Origin: Anaerolineae bacterium
GTDB lineage: Bacteria; Chloroflexota; Anaerolineae; Anaerolineales; UBA4823
NCBI GenBank assembly: GCA_003327455.1
Contig: QOQU01000015.1
Span: 1 to 54,917 of the forward strand
Direction of reading: 5' to 3'
Length of the DNA: 54,917 nucleotides
Position numbers and translations under genes: made by a program. Shown here in pieces: positions 34,967-43,076 of the stretch (position 1 is its first letter; each line of letters opens with the position of its first letter). The notes under the pieces are model-generated. The model was not told the origin of the DNA, ran no database searches, and worked only from the letters and a program-made list of their open reading frames with translations.

Positions 34967-35466
34967 TCCCGATTGGAGAAGCCGCGCCGGATATCTCCCT
35001 ACCCGATTTGGTCGGGCGTCCCCATCGTCTCTCGCATTTCCGTCGCCGGGTGGTGGTGATAAACTTCTGGTCGGCCGAATGCCCACACGCCGCTCGAGCA
35101 GATGAGGAAATCCATAAACTTTGTTGTGAATGGGGAGACCAGGTAGTGTGGGTCTCGATTGCCAGCAATGCCAATGAATCTCTGGATATCCTGCGCACGG
35201 TGGCAGCCGAGCGTGCCCTGCCGCTGGTTCTTCTTGACCGCAATCATCAAGCCGCAGACCTATTTGGGGCGATCACTACGCCGCATCTTTTTGTCCTGGA
35301 TAGCCAGGGCATCCTGCGCTATCAGGGGGCATTGGACGACGTCACCTTTCGCCAAAAGGTGCCGACGCGGTACTACCTTGCCGAAGCTGTCGCGGCTGTG
35401 TTAGCCGGCAGGCAGCCCAATCCAGCTCAAACGCCACCCTATGGCTGTACGATTGTGCGCTATTGA
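34954..35466 (+). CDS. TlpA/AhpC-like redoxin with a single active-site cysteine
   Basis: A 170-aa thioredoxin-fold protein lacking a signal peptide. The redox loop is FWSAECPHAARA: the first Cys of CxxC is kept but the second is Ala. A second conserved cysteine lies in the C-terminal PPYGCTIVRY, as in many redoxin-domain proteins, so a mechanism with a distant resolving Cys is possible. GGAGG lies 12 bases before the ATG. It overlaps the upstream propeller gene and ends 7 bp into the converging panE-like gene. Confidence 0.78.
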   Translation: MDAMIPIGEAAPDISLPDLVGRPHRLSHFRRRVVVINFWSAECPHAARADEEIHKLCCEWGDQVVWVSIASNANESLDILRTVAAERALPLVLLDRNHQAADLFGAITTPHLFVLDSQGILRYQGALDDVTFRQKVPTRYYLAEAVAAVLAGRQPNPAQTPPYGCTIVRY

Positions 35467-36407
35467 GGCTCTGACAGGGTCAGTTTGCGACGCGCCAGCC
35501 ACTCCTGCGGCAAGAGGGCGGCGTAGAGCGCCCGGCTCAGCGGCGTTGTCACTTCGTACTGTTCACCCAGGCGCACCACCGCGCCGATCAGTTGCTCCAG
35601 TTCGGAAGGCCGACCTTCGAGCAGATCGCGAGCCATCGAGGCCATGGCCTGGGGTGGCATTTGCTCGATAAAGGAGAGGCGTCGCCCGATTGTCTCAGCA
35701 GGCAGCGGCACCCCTGCGGCCCGGGCAACCATCCAGATTTCTCGCATCACCTCCTCGAGAAGCTGACGCGTCGGTGGGGTTTGCACAATCAGCCCACCTG
35801 GGACACGACTGGCTGCCCCCACAGCGCTAAAGGCGGCGATAAATAGAAACTTATCCCACAGGGCTACGTGAATATCATCAGCGATCTGCGCCCGCACACC
35901 AGCCCGTCCAAAAATTGCCTGAATGATCTCCAGGCGCGCCGTTCTCTGCCGATCCAATTCCCCAAAGATGATCGTCGGCTCGATGCCAACGTGGTGAATC
36001 TGCCCAGGCGCAGCAAGATAGGCGGAGATCTGACACAACCCCCCCAGGACGGCCTTCTCCCCCAACACACGGGCAAGCTGAAAGGGTGCTTCGACACCGT
36101 TTTGCAGGGGCAGGACAACCGTGTTTTTCCCCACCAGTGGGCGCATCATTTCGGCTGCCTCTGCAACCTGCCAGGCTTTGACGCCAACCAGCACCAGTTC
36201 CACCTCACCGACTACCGCCGGGTCGTCGGTTGCCATCGAAGGGGTTACGGTGAATTCTCCCGATGCACCTCTCACCTGCAGCCCTCTGGTCTGGATGGCG
36301 CGCAAATGCGCGCCGCGGGCAATCAAACTTACCGTTTCGCCGGCCTGGATTAAGCGCGCGCCAAAATACCCCCCTACGGCTCCGCTGCCAAACACCGCAA
36401 TGCGCAT
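35460..36407 (-). CDS. panE: 2-dehydropantoate 2-reductase
   Basis: A 315-aa NADPH-dependent ketopantoate reductase, making pantoate for coenzyme A. The N-terminal dinucleotide motif is IAVFGSGAVGGYFGARL. The catalytic Lys/Asn region appears as LVLVGVKAWQ and PLQNGVE. The C-terminal helical domain begins ALWDKFLFIAAFSAV, and Glu/Ser ligands lie near SSMARDL-like MASMARDLLEGRPSE. Length and motif order fit PanE/ApbA. No other pantothenate gene is nearby; some homologues act on other 2-oxo acids. Confidence 0.88.
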   Translation of the reverse strand: MRIAVFGSGAVGGYFGARLIQAGETVSLIARGAHLRAIQTRGLQVRGASGEFTVTPSMATDDPAVVGEVELVLVGVKAWQVAEAAEMMRPLVGKNTVVLPLQNGVEAPFQLARVLGEKAVLGGLCQISAYLAAPGQIHHVGIEPTIIFGELDRQRTARLEIIQAIFGRAGVRAQIADDIHVALWDKFLFIAAFSAVGAASRVPGGLIVQTPPTRQLLEEVMREIWMVARAAGVPLPAETIGRRLSFIEQMPPQAMASMARDLLEGRPSELEQLIGAVVRLGEQYEVTTPLSRALYAALLPQEWLARRKLTLSEPQ

Positions 36408-36449
36408 CCTCCGCCTCCCAACACTTTTATCAGGTCTTTGCTACAATCC

Positions 36450-36478
36450 TTGACACATCTTTAACATCGTGATAATCT
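36450..36478 (+). promoter_or_regulatory. Promoter of the cold-shock gene
   Basis: TTGACA at 36450-36455 with GATAAT (36471-36476) or TAATCT (36473-36478) as -10. This leaves a ~75-nt untranslated leader, as is common for csp genes, ending with AGATGGAGAT before the ATG. Confidence 0.6.
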
Positions 36479-36557
36479 TACGCCCGTTAAGGTCGTTTCT
36501 GTGCCTGCCAAGGATTGAAGCGACGTAATCTTACCAAAGAAAGATGGAGATCGAAAG

Positions 36558-36770
36558 ATGAGTGAACGTATTATTGGCACTGTCAAATGGTTCAACGCCG
36601 CCAAGGGCTACGGCTTCTTAGGGCGTGAAGATGGTGAAGATGTGTTTGTCCATTTCACCGCCATTCAGACAGACGGTTACCGCAAACTGGTCAAAGACCA
36701 GAAAGTCGAGTTCTCAATAGAGGAAGGACCGAAGGGATTGCAAGCAGCAAACGTCGTGCCGCTCTCGTAA
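36558..36770 (+). CDS. Cold-shock domain protein
   Basis: A 70-aa single-domain CSP-type RNA chaperone. RNP1 is [10 protein letters not shown] (usual form KGFGFI) and RNP2 is DVFVHFTAI. The start [13 protein letters not shown] is typical. It binds single-stranded RNA and DNA to melt structure. It stands alone with its own promoter and a strong terminator. Confidence 0.96.
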   Translation: MSERIIGTVKWFNAAKGYGFLGREDGEDVFVHFTAIQTDGYRKLVKDQKVEFSIEEGPKGLQAANVVPLS

Positions 36771-36797
36771 CGAAAAAAAAACTGAATACAACCATTA

Positions 36798-36834
36798 CAG
36801 CAGGGTCAACCGAAAATGACCCTGCTGTTTTTTT
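36798..36834 (+). terminator. Terminator of the cold-shock gene
   Basis: Perfect 11-bp stem CAGCAGGGTCA / TGACCCTGCTG (36798-36808, 36817-36827) followed by a run of T. The converging gnd gene ends at 36838. Confidence 0.9.
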
Positions 36835-36837
36835 ATC

Positions 36838-38259
36838 TCAGTCAGTTTTTCCCTCCGCCTGCCACTCCGTATGGAAACTGCCTTCCTGATCAATTCGCCG
36901 ATAGGTGTGAGCGCCAAAGTAATCGCGCTGAGCCTGGATGAGATTGGCAGGCAAACGCTCGCTGCGCAGGCTATCGAAATAGGCTAAGGCGGCGCTCATT
37001 GCCGGCAGAGGGATGCCCCTGCCCACACCAAACTGGATCGTCTCTCGCCAGGCAACCTGAGCATTCATGAGCGCCTGGCGGAAGAAGGGAGAAAGGATGA
37101 GGTTCAGTAAGGTGGGGTCCTGGCGATAGGCACGGCGGATGTCCTCCAACAGACGGGCGCGAATAATACATCCTCCTCGCCAGATGCGCGCCACCTCGCT
37201 CAAATCGAAGCCATAGCCGTAGGTTTGGCTTGCCTGCGCCAGCAACGCCATCCCCTGAGCGTAAGAACAGATTTTGGCTGCATACAATGCCTGCTCAAGG
37301 GCAGCCAGCGATGGGGATGGAGAAGTGCTGGCTGGCAGTGTCTCGCCCAGGTGATGCGCAATTTCGAGGCGCAACGACCGTTGGGCAGAAAGGGAGCGCG
37401 CTTCCACCGCAGCCTGCAAAGTTGGGATGGGAACCCCCAGGTCCAGTGCTTCTTCAGAAGTCCATTTCCCGGTGCCTTTTTGTTCCGCCACGTCCAGAAT
37501 CATCTCGACCAGAGGAGCAGCGCTTAGCCCATCGACAACCCTGAAAATCTCGGCGGTTATCTCAATCAAATAAGAATTGAGTGCACCCTGATTCCAGGCT
37601 GCAAACGTCTGGCTGATCTGTTCAGCCTTCAGTCCCAAGCCCCGCCGCAACAGATCGTAGGTTTCGGCGATCAGTTGCATGTCTGCATACTCAATGCCGT
37701 TGTGAACCATCTTTACATAATGTCCCCCACCTCCATGCCCTAAATAGGTCACACAGGGTTCACCATCCACTTTTGCAGCAATAGCCTGCAGCATTCCTTC
37801 CAGCACCTGATAAGCCTGACGGTGTCCAGAAGGCATCAGGCTTGGTCCTTTTAAAGCACCTTCTTCCCCGCCAGAAATTCCCATACCCAGATAGAGCAAC
37901 CCTTTTGCCTCGACTTCCCGCAAACGCCGTTCGGTGTCCCTGAAAAATGAATTGCCGCCGTCAATCAAAATATCGCCCGGCTCTAAATAGGGCAACAACT
38001 CGGCAATCACCTGATCAACCGGGTTACCGGCTTTGACCATCATCAATACCCGCCGCGGTCGCTTGAGATGGGCAGCCAACTCAGCCAGCGTTTCACATCC
38101 GACAAGCCGCTTTTCCTGCCCTCGTTCCGTTAAAAATTGCCGCGTGCGCTCTGAGGTACGATTATAGACAGCAACCTGGTAACCGTTGCGTTCGAGATTC
38201 AACGCCAGATTTTGCCCCATTACAGCCAGACCAATGACACCAATATCACAAGTTTCCAT
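36838..38259 (-). CDS. gnd: 6-phosphogluconate dehydrogenase, decarboxylating
   Basis: A 473-aa enzyme of the oxidative pentose phosphate pathway (6-phosphogluconate to ribulose 5-phosphate, CO2 and NAD(P)H). The N-terminal Rossmann motif is GLAVMGQNLALNL. GGEEGALKGPSLMPSG is the substrate loop, GHGGGGHYVKMVHNGIEY has the catalytic Lys and Asn (cited part YVKMVHNGIEY), and GKWTSEEALDLGVP is in the all-helical domain. Length matches the long dimeric type. The ribosome binding site CTGGAG lies before the ATG, and a TATAAT stands further upstream on this strand. Confidence 0.95.
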   Translation of the reverse strand: METCDIGVIGLAVMGQNLALNLERNGYQVAVYNRTSERTRQFLTERGQEKRLVGCETLAELAAHLKRPRRVLMMVKAGNPVDQVIAELLPYLEPGDILIDGGNSFFRDTERRLREVEAKGLLYLGMGISGGEEGALKGPSLMPSGHRQAYQVLEGMLQAIAAKVDGEPCVTYLGHGGGGHYVKMVHNGIEYADMQLIAETYDLLRRGLGLKAEQISQTFAAWNQGALNSYLIEITAEIFRVVDGLSAAPLVEMILDVAEQKGTGKWTSEEALDLGVPIPTLQAAVEARSLSAQRSLRLEIAHHLGETLPASTSPSPSLAALEQALYAAKICSYAQGMALLAQASQTYGYGFDLSEVARIWRGGCIIRARLLEDIRRAYRQDPTLLNLILSPFFRQALMNAQVAWRETIQFGVGRGIPLPAMSAALAYFDSLRSERLPANLIQAQRDYFGAHTYRRIDQEGSFHTEWQAEGKTD

Positions 38260-38336
38260 CGAGAAGTTCTCCAGTTTTGATTATACTCTACCGCTCACCT
38301 AACAAATCTGGAAGGTCGTAAAACGGATTCTTTTAC

Positions 38337-38400
38337 TATAATAGAATTGACACTTGGGCGAGTGTCATTAAAGAACAAGCCTTCGGGCTTGTTCTTTTTT
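38337..38400 (+). ncRNA. Candidate ~50-nt small RNA: promoter, hairpin, terminator
   Basis: A TATAAT at 38337-38342 predicts a transcript start near 38349. The first bases form a hairpin, GACACT / AGTGTC (38349-38354, 38361-38366). It is followed after four bases by an 11-bp terminator stem AAGAACAAGCC / GGCTTGTTCTT (38371-38381, 38386-38396) with a stable TTCG loop and T run to 38400. No plus-strand gene follows for 870 bp. There is no good -35 box. It may instead be a transcript-end structure for the minus-strand gene at 38399-39082, although the T tail only suits plus-strand transcription. Confidence 0.5.
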
Positions 38401-39082
38401 AACCAGCCCTCAGGATGCGTTGCTGCTCGATGACTGCCTGAGGGAAACAGAGGCGCACAATTTCCAGCACTCTCTGCCAGTAAGAATGCATGGCTTCTTC
38501 GGGAATGCCGGGCGGCGCATAAGTGACATACAAGACATGGTTGGTATTTGGGGTGATCGGTGAGCGATTATCCTGACCGTAAAGGATAGAACAACAGATC
38601 GCCTGTTCGTCGCGCATGATCATATCGTTGGGAGGAATTTGCTTAACAGCTCCGCCCATCTGGACAAACGAATCGCCCGGACGGGCAATGTCTATCCACA
38701 ACCTGCCCTGGAACTGAGCGGCATCATGGCTGGCGGTCAGCATAAACGTATCTAACTCTGCCATAAAATTGGCGTCCACCAGCAGTGAGACCTGGGGAAA
38801 ATTTTTCCCCTTGTGAATGATGGATTCAAGCTGAAGGAGCACATGATAAGTTCTGTCGAAGCGTTTGTAATAACGCACATAGCCAGCCATAACGGGCAGG
38901 TTGACAATCTCTGCCCGGCTCAAATGACCATATCGCCGCCGCAGGTCATCCGCCAGGGCAAGTTTTCGTTCCTCGAGTGCCGGACAGGGATGGTGGTTTT
39001 CTACCTGAGAGATCTCCAGCAAGCCGATCTGCGCGCCGGGGTGGATCAAATGCCAATCTGAAGTGGTTTCGACCTGCAACAT
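38399..39082 (-). CDS. B3/B4 tRNA-binding domain protein (PheT-related)
   Basis: A 227-aa stand-alone protein related to the B3/B4 domain of phenylalanyl-tRNA synthetase beta. The motifs LPVMAGYVRYYKRFDRTYHV (cited as AGYVRYYKRFDRTYHV), LLVDANFMAELD and CCSILYGQDNRSPIT are characteristic of the free-standing family. In PheT this domain edits mischarged tRNA; free forms may act in trans or on other aminoacyl compounds, which is unproven. The ribosome binding site is a weak GGAAG. A possible -10 TACAAT lies about 30 nt upstream of the ATG. Confidence 0.82.
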   Translation of the reverse strand: MLQVETTSDWHLIHPGAQIGLLEISQVENHHPCPALEERKLALADDLRRRYGHLSRAEIVNLPVMAGYVRYYKRFDRTYHVLLQLESIIHKGKNFPQVSLLVDANFMAELDTFMLTASHDAAQFQGRLWIDIARPGDSFVQMGGAVKQIPPNDMIMRDEQAICCSILYGQDNRSPITPNTNHVLYVTYAPPGIPEEAMHSYWQRVLEIVRLCFPQAVIEQQRILRAG

Positions 39083-39250
39083 CTTTTTACTTCCATGATT
39101 TGGAGTTGGCGGTTATTGTAACATGCTCCCCTTTTCTATCACAGGCATTCTGATCATTTTCCAAAACCTTTCCCTTCCTGGCGAAGAGCCTGACAGTGTA
39201 GAAAAGGCGCAGCCCAATTTAACTTTCAGGTTGATGGAGCAGGAACGCGG

Positions 39251-39256
39251 TACAAT
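39251..39256 (+). promoter_or_regulatory. -10 box just upstream of the EEP gene
   Basis: TACAAT 12 nt before the ATG at 39269, giving a leader of only about five bases and no room for a ribosome binding site. Confidence 0.45.
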
Positions 39257-39268
39257 ACTCCCTCGACG

Positions 39269-40342
39269 ATGAGCCAACCAGAACAGCCATCCCTGCCTGG
39301 CAAAACCGATCCTCTCAGGGGCAGATTTCAAGTCCTGAACTGGCTGGTAACCTTTTACCTGGTCAGCCTGCTGGTCTGGTTTAGCCTTTACCGGTTCAGC
39401 GGCGATCGCTTTGCGGTTGTATCCCTGCTGACGATGGGTGTTGTCTATGCCTTTGTACCGTTACCCCTGGCGCTTGCCTGGGCGATCAAGGGTCGCCGAA
39501 CGCCAGGGCTGGTTTTCGCTATTCTTGATTGTGGGGTGTTTCTCGTCCTTTGGGGACCGCTCTTCTTGCCCGGCTTCCCAAAGCCCATCCAACCTGCCTT
39601 GAGCATTCTCACCTATAATGTTCTGGGATGGAACACGGAAGTTGCCGGGCAAATTGACACCCTTCGCAAGGTAGATGCTGATGTCGTGTTCATACAGGAA
39701 CTGAACCCGCAACTGGCAAATCTGTTGCAAACTCATCTTGCCAGCCAGTATCCCTATCAAGTCCTGGATGCCCGGGAAGGCGTCGATGGCATGGGGACGC
39801 TGAGCAAATACCCCCTTTCAAAGGGAAATGACGTACCGCCGCTGGATTGGGTGGGCGAGCCGCAATGGTTGCGCCTGCAGTGGCCGTACTGCCCAATTGA
39901 CCTGCTCAACATCCACATGGCGCCAACTAACTTCTTCAACGCTGAGCATATCCACCGCACCAATGCCCAACGTCAGGCGCAAGCGCGCTGGATCATAGAA
40001 CAAATTTCGCCCTCACAGCCATTCATCGTTGGTGGAGACACCAACAGCGTGCCGTTAAGCGACTCCTATCGCATCCTGCGCCAGGAGTTAGAGGATGCCT
40101 GGCAGGCAAGCGGATGGGGTTTAGGTCATACCTTCCCAGGTCGCGCTGGACCTGGCAGTTCACGTCCGCAATTTTTTGGCGTTGCTGTACCTCAATGGCT
40201 GTTACGTATCGACTATATTCTTTATACACCCCACTTTACTGCTCTGGAGGCTCATCTGACCGATTTCGATGGCATTTCCGATCATCGGGGGGTCTGGGCG
40301 AGATTGGGATTGGTAGCCGAATGCGAACCATCTAAGCCATGA
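39269..40342 (+). CDS. Membrane-attached endonuclease/exonuclease/phosphatase-family protein
   Basis: A 357-aa protein. The first ~105 residues hold three hydrophobic helices, and the rest is an EEP (DNase I-like) domain outside or at the membrane. Catalytic signatures are TYNVLGWN (Asn), IQELNP (Glu metal ligand), LLNIHMAP, VGGDTNSVP (Asp and Asn) and the final ISDHRGVWA (Asp-His). Such membrane EEP proteins often hydrolyse phosphodiesters of lipids or nucleotides; the position before a CDP-alcohol phosphatidyltransferase points to lipids, by inference. The next gene begins 51 bp downstream. Confidence 0.85.
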   Translation: MSQPEQPSLPGKTDPLRGRFQVLNWLVTFYLVSLLVWFSLYRFSGDRFAVVSLLTMGVVYAFVPLPLALAWAIKGRRTPGLVFAILDCGVFLVLWGPLFLPGFPKPIQPALSILTYNVLGWNTEVAGQIDTLRKVDADVVFIQELNPQLANLLQTHLASQYPYQVLDAREGVDGMGTLSKYPLSKGNDVPPLDWVGEPQWLRLQWPYCPIDLLNIHMAPTNFFNAEHIHRTNAQRQAQARWIIEQISPSQPFIVGGDTNSVPLSDSYRILRQELEDAWQASGWGLGHTFPGRAGPGSSRPQFFGVAVPQWLLRIDYILYTPHFTALEAHLTDFDGISDHRGVWARLGLVAECEPSKP

Positions 40343-40393
40343 TAAAATGGAGAAAACTCGGTTAAAACGTCAGGATTTTCGGGAGAGGTAGAA

Positions 40394-41626
40394 TTGAAAC
40401 GTATGCCTTCGAGTGCAGATTGGAATGTAGCCCAAATGGCAGCCTTACAGCGACGCTGGCTGCTGACCCTGTTGAGCTTTGGAAGCTTTCTATGGGCAAT
40501 GCATGCCCTTCTGGGTGAGAGTTGGGGGCAACTTGTCCGCTGGAGCTGGACAATGGCAGCGGGAGCATTCTGCGCTTACGTCTTAGCCGTTCTCTGGATA
40601 GCACTGCCTTATAACTACCGTGTCGAAGATGGAGTTTTCTTTTCCACTTTCGGAGCTGCAAATCTGGTCTCTCTGATGCGGGGCTGGTTCTTAGGCGCTA
40701 TGGCCGGTTTCATTTTCACCCCGTTGCCCATCGGGTGGATAGCCTGGCTACCCGGCACTCTTTATATCGTAAACGGTATTGCAGATTTTGTCGATGGTTA
40801 TCTGGCCCGGCGTTCTCGCCAGGTAACCGTCATGGGGGAACGGCTGGATATGAGTCTGGATGGCTGGGGGGTGCTTTTCGCTTCGGTCTTGCTGTACCGC
40901 TACGGCACGCTACCGCTGTGGATTTTACTGGTGGGGGCGGCACGCTTCATTTTTCTCTTCGTAAGCTGGCTCAGAGGAAGGCTGGGTAAACCTGTTTACC
41001 AGTTGCCGCCCAGCCCAGTGCGGCGTGCCTTAGCTGGCGCACAGATGGGCTTTTTGGGGGCTGCTTTGCTACCGGTGTTCAAACCGCCGCTGACCATTTG
41101 GGCAGGTATCTTTTTTAGCTTCCCTTTCCTGTTGAACTTTGGCCGTGACCTGCTCTGGATGTGCGGCATCCGCCTGGATCGACTCGTTTCCAGAGCTATG
41201 CTCCAACGGGTTGAGGGTTTGACCAACTGGACAAAACGCTGGCTGATAGACTGGCTGCTGCTCGGTGTGCGTCTTTTGATTGGGATAATGCTGAGCCAGG
41301 CGCTTTGGGAGTGGTTTAGCTCCTCACCATCCTTTCTCACCGCCTGGACGCCGCTGGGCAGTGCTCAAACCCAGTTTCAGTTCATGCGTATTTTCTTTCT
41401 GTTGGGAACCATCTCGACAGTTTTGGGGTTGGTTGGCCGCGGCGGGGCGGCTTTGCTGTTGATTGGCGTTGGCTTACAGCAGGGGATTCTGCCTATAGAC
41501 TGGCTGAGTAAGAGCACCCTGATTGCAGCCTGCCTGCTCTTCTTTAGCGGCAGCGGCAAGGTTGCAATATGGAAGCCCGAGGAGCGATTGATCCGTTATC
41601 GCTGGGGAGAACAGCCCGATGCGTAA
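40394..41626 (+). CDS. CDP-alcohol phosphatidyltransferase with extra C-terminal membrane domain
   Basis: A 410-aa polytopic protein. The family motif is split as ADFVDGYLARR and GERLDMSLD (D..DG..AR..G..LD...D), near residues 127-160. These enzymes join a CDP-activated lipid to an alcohol such as glycerol phosphate or inositol phosphate. Typical members have ~180-230 aa. Here a further ~150 residues with about four helices (RLLIGIMLSQALWEWF onward) resemble a DoxX-like unit. Start: the TTG at 40394 has GGGAGAGG five bases before it. The ATG at 40403 lies 8 nt after TAGAAT (40389-40394) and could be a leaderless start instead. It overlaps the next gene by 8 bp. Confidence 0.82.
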   Translation: MKRMPSSADWNVAQMAALQRRWLLTLLSFGSFLWAMHALLGESWGQLVRWSWTMAAGAFCAYVLAVLWIALPYNYRVEDGVFFSTFGAANLVSLMRGWFLGAMAGFIFTPLPIGWIAWLPGTLYIVNGIADFVDGYLARRSRQVTVMGERLDMSLDGWGVLFASVLLYRYGTLPLWILLVGAARFIFLFVSWLRGRLGKPVYQLPPSPVRRALAGAQMGFLGAALLPVFKPPLTIWAGIFFSFPFLLNFGRDLLWMCGIRLDRLVSRAMLQRVEGLTNWTKRWLIDWLLLGVRLLIGIMLSQALWEWFSSSPSFLTAWTPLGSAQTQFQFMRIFFLLGTISTVLGLVGRGGAALLLIGVGLQQGILPIDWLSKSTLIAACLLFFSGSGKVAIWKPEERLIRYRWGEQPDA

Positions 41627-42680
41627 GCGTTGGACTGGCTTCTTGCTCACCCTGCTCCTGCTGCTCCTGGCGGGTGGACTGCTCGTCTGGACGTTTGCCC
41701 GCGTGCATTGGAGTGAAGTCTGGCTTGCCTTGCGCTCCCTCCACCTCTGGCAGATTTCCATATGGATGCTCGTGAATTTATTGATCTTGATTCTCCTTAA
41801 CCTGCGCTGGTGGTTTCTCTTGCGCTTGCAGGGTGTGAAGGTGCCCTTTTTCTCCATTTTTATTTACCGGTTGGCAGGTTTTGGATTAAGCTATCTGACA
41901 CCGGGTCCGCAGTTTGGCGGTGAAGGCTGGCTGGTACTCCTGTTGCGTCGCCGCCATGGGGTTTCGTTTATGGAAGGTAGTATCTCGGTCGCCATAGATA
42001 AACTGATCGAGTTACTGGCAAATTTTTCCTTCTTAGCGTTTGGCTTGTTGGTCAGTTTGCAGGTTGGGGTTCCCAACACCATTCTATCCACTGTCTTAAC
42101 CTTACCGCTGATTGGTTTGTTGAGCGCTCCCTTTCTGCTGTTCGGGTTATTAGCCAAAGGCATCCTGCCGGCTTCCTGGCTGGCAAAGCGCTGGCAACAA
42201 CCACCGCGGTTATTACTCAAGTTGCTCCAAGTCCTATCAGATGCCGAACAGCGCAGTGCAAGCCTGATCCGCCAGAAATTGTGGCTGCTGATTGCAGTCT
42301 ATCTTTACTCATTGGGCATCTGGCTGGTCCTGCTGGGAGAATTCTGGTTAATGTTGCACTTCCTCGGGATCGACGTCGGCTTTCGCCAGACCGTCTTTAC
42401 TCTGACTGCGGCGCGATTGGCCTTCTTAACGCCTTTACCCGGCGGGCTGGGAGCGCTGGAAGCTGCGCAGGTGGCTGCTGTGCAAGGTTTGGGCTTCAGC
42501 GCCGCATTGGGATTGAGCCTAAGCCTTCTTCAGCGCGGCCGTGACCTTCTCCTGGCAAGCCTCGGCATTGCCTTTGGCAGCCTTTTGCATCTCCGCCCAC
42601 TATTCCCTTCCAGGGAAACAGCGGGTTCGGAAGTCTTTCTTCCTTCTCCATCCCTTTCTCTTCAGGAGCGTGACCCATGA
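41619..42680 (+). CDS. LPG-synthase transmembrane-domain family protein (second paralogue)
   Basis: A 353-aa membrane protein of the UPF0104 family, like that at 12883-13893 but clearly diverged. Visible family features are LNLRWWFLLRLQG near the N-terminus, YLTPGPQFGGEG, SISVAIDKLIELLANF and the late FLTPLPGGLGALEAAQV. About eight helices are present. It overlaps the CDP-alcohol phosphatidyltransferase by 8 bp and the small membrane gene downstream by an ATGA. A role in moving the lipid product across the membrane is inferred from this coupling. Confidence 0.83.
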   Translation: MRKRWTGFLLTLLLLLLAGGLLVWTFARVHWSEVWLALRSLHLWQISIWMLVNLLILILLNLRWWFLLRLQGVKVPFFSIFIYRLAGFGLSYLTPGPQFGGEGWLVLLLRRRHGVSFMEGSISVAIDKLIELLANFSFLAFGLLVSLQVGVPNTILSTVLTLPLIGLLSAPFLLFGLLAKGILPASWLAKRWQQPPRLLLKLLQVLSDAEQRSASLIRQKLWLLIAVYLYSLGIWLVLLGEFWLMLHFLGIDVGFRQTVFTLTAARLAFLTPLPGGLGALEAAQVAAVQGLGFSAALGLSLSLLQRGRDLLLASLGIAFGSLLHLRPLFPSRETAGSEVFLPSPSLSLQERDP

Positions 42681-42994
42681 AACTAACCCCTTACCGAATC
42701 GCTATCATTGTATTAACGCTGGCAACTGCCCTCATTCACTTTTCATTGCTCTTTCCGGATACTTTATTTATCCTCAACGGGCTGGGATACCTGGCTCTCC
42801 TGGTTGCTTACTTTGCCCCACTGCCGCTTGCCCGGCAAAACCACCGTATGGTGAAAATCGGTTTTGTCGTCTATACTGTAATCACCATCCTGGCGTGGGT
42901 TGCCATCGGCAGCAATCCGCCAACCCTGTTGGGATTGATCACCAAGATCATCGAGGTCTTGCTGGTCATCTGCATCCTGAGCGACAAGGAGTAG
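42677..42994 (+). CDS. Small four-helix membrane protein, function unknown
   Basis: A 105-aa protein that is almost wholly hydrophobic, with four helices (IAIIVLTLATALIHFSLL, then LNGLGYLALLVAYFAPL, VKIGFVVYTVITILAWVAI and LLGLITKIIEVLLVICIL). I do not recognise a named family. It is translationally coupled to the flippase-like gene and its last codons carry the AAGGAG that probably serves the RibD-C gene downstream. Confidence 0.75.
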   Translation: MKLTPYRIAIIVLTLATALIHFSLLFPDTLFILNGLGYLALLVAYFAPLPLARQNHRMVKIGFVVYTVITILAWVAIGSNPPTLLGLITKIIEVLLVICILSDKE

Positions 42995-43076
42995 ATCGAT
43001 CGCCCGGGCGCTCTCGGTTGTAAAAAGCTGGCTCAGGGAAGCCGAAGCTTTCGCGTCTCAACGGAACCGGCCGCTG

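Noticed and set aside
38347-38352. TTGACA as a second -35 box
   Set aside because: No -10 hexamer lies 16-18 bp downstream; it is part of the 5' hairpin of the candidate RNA.
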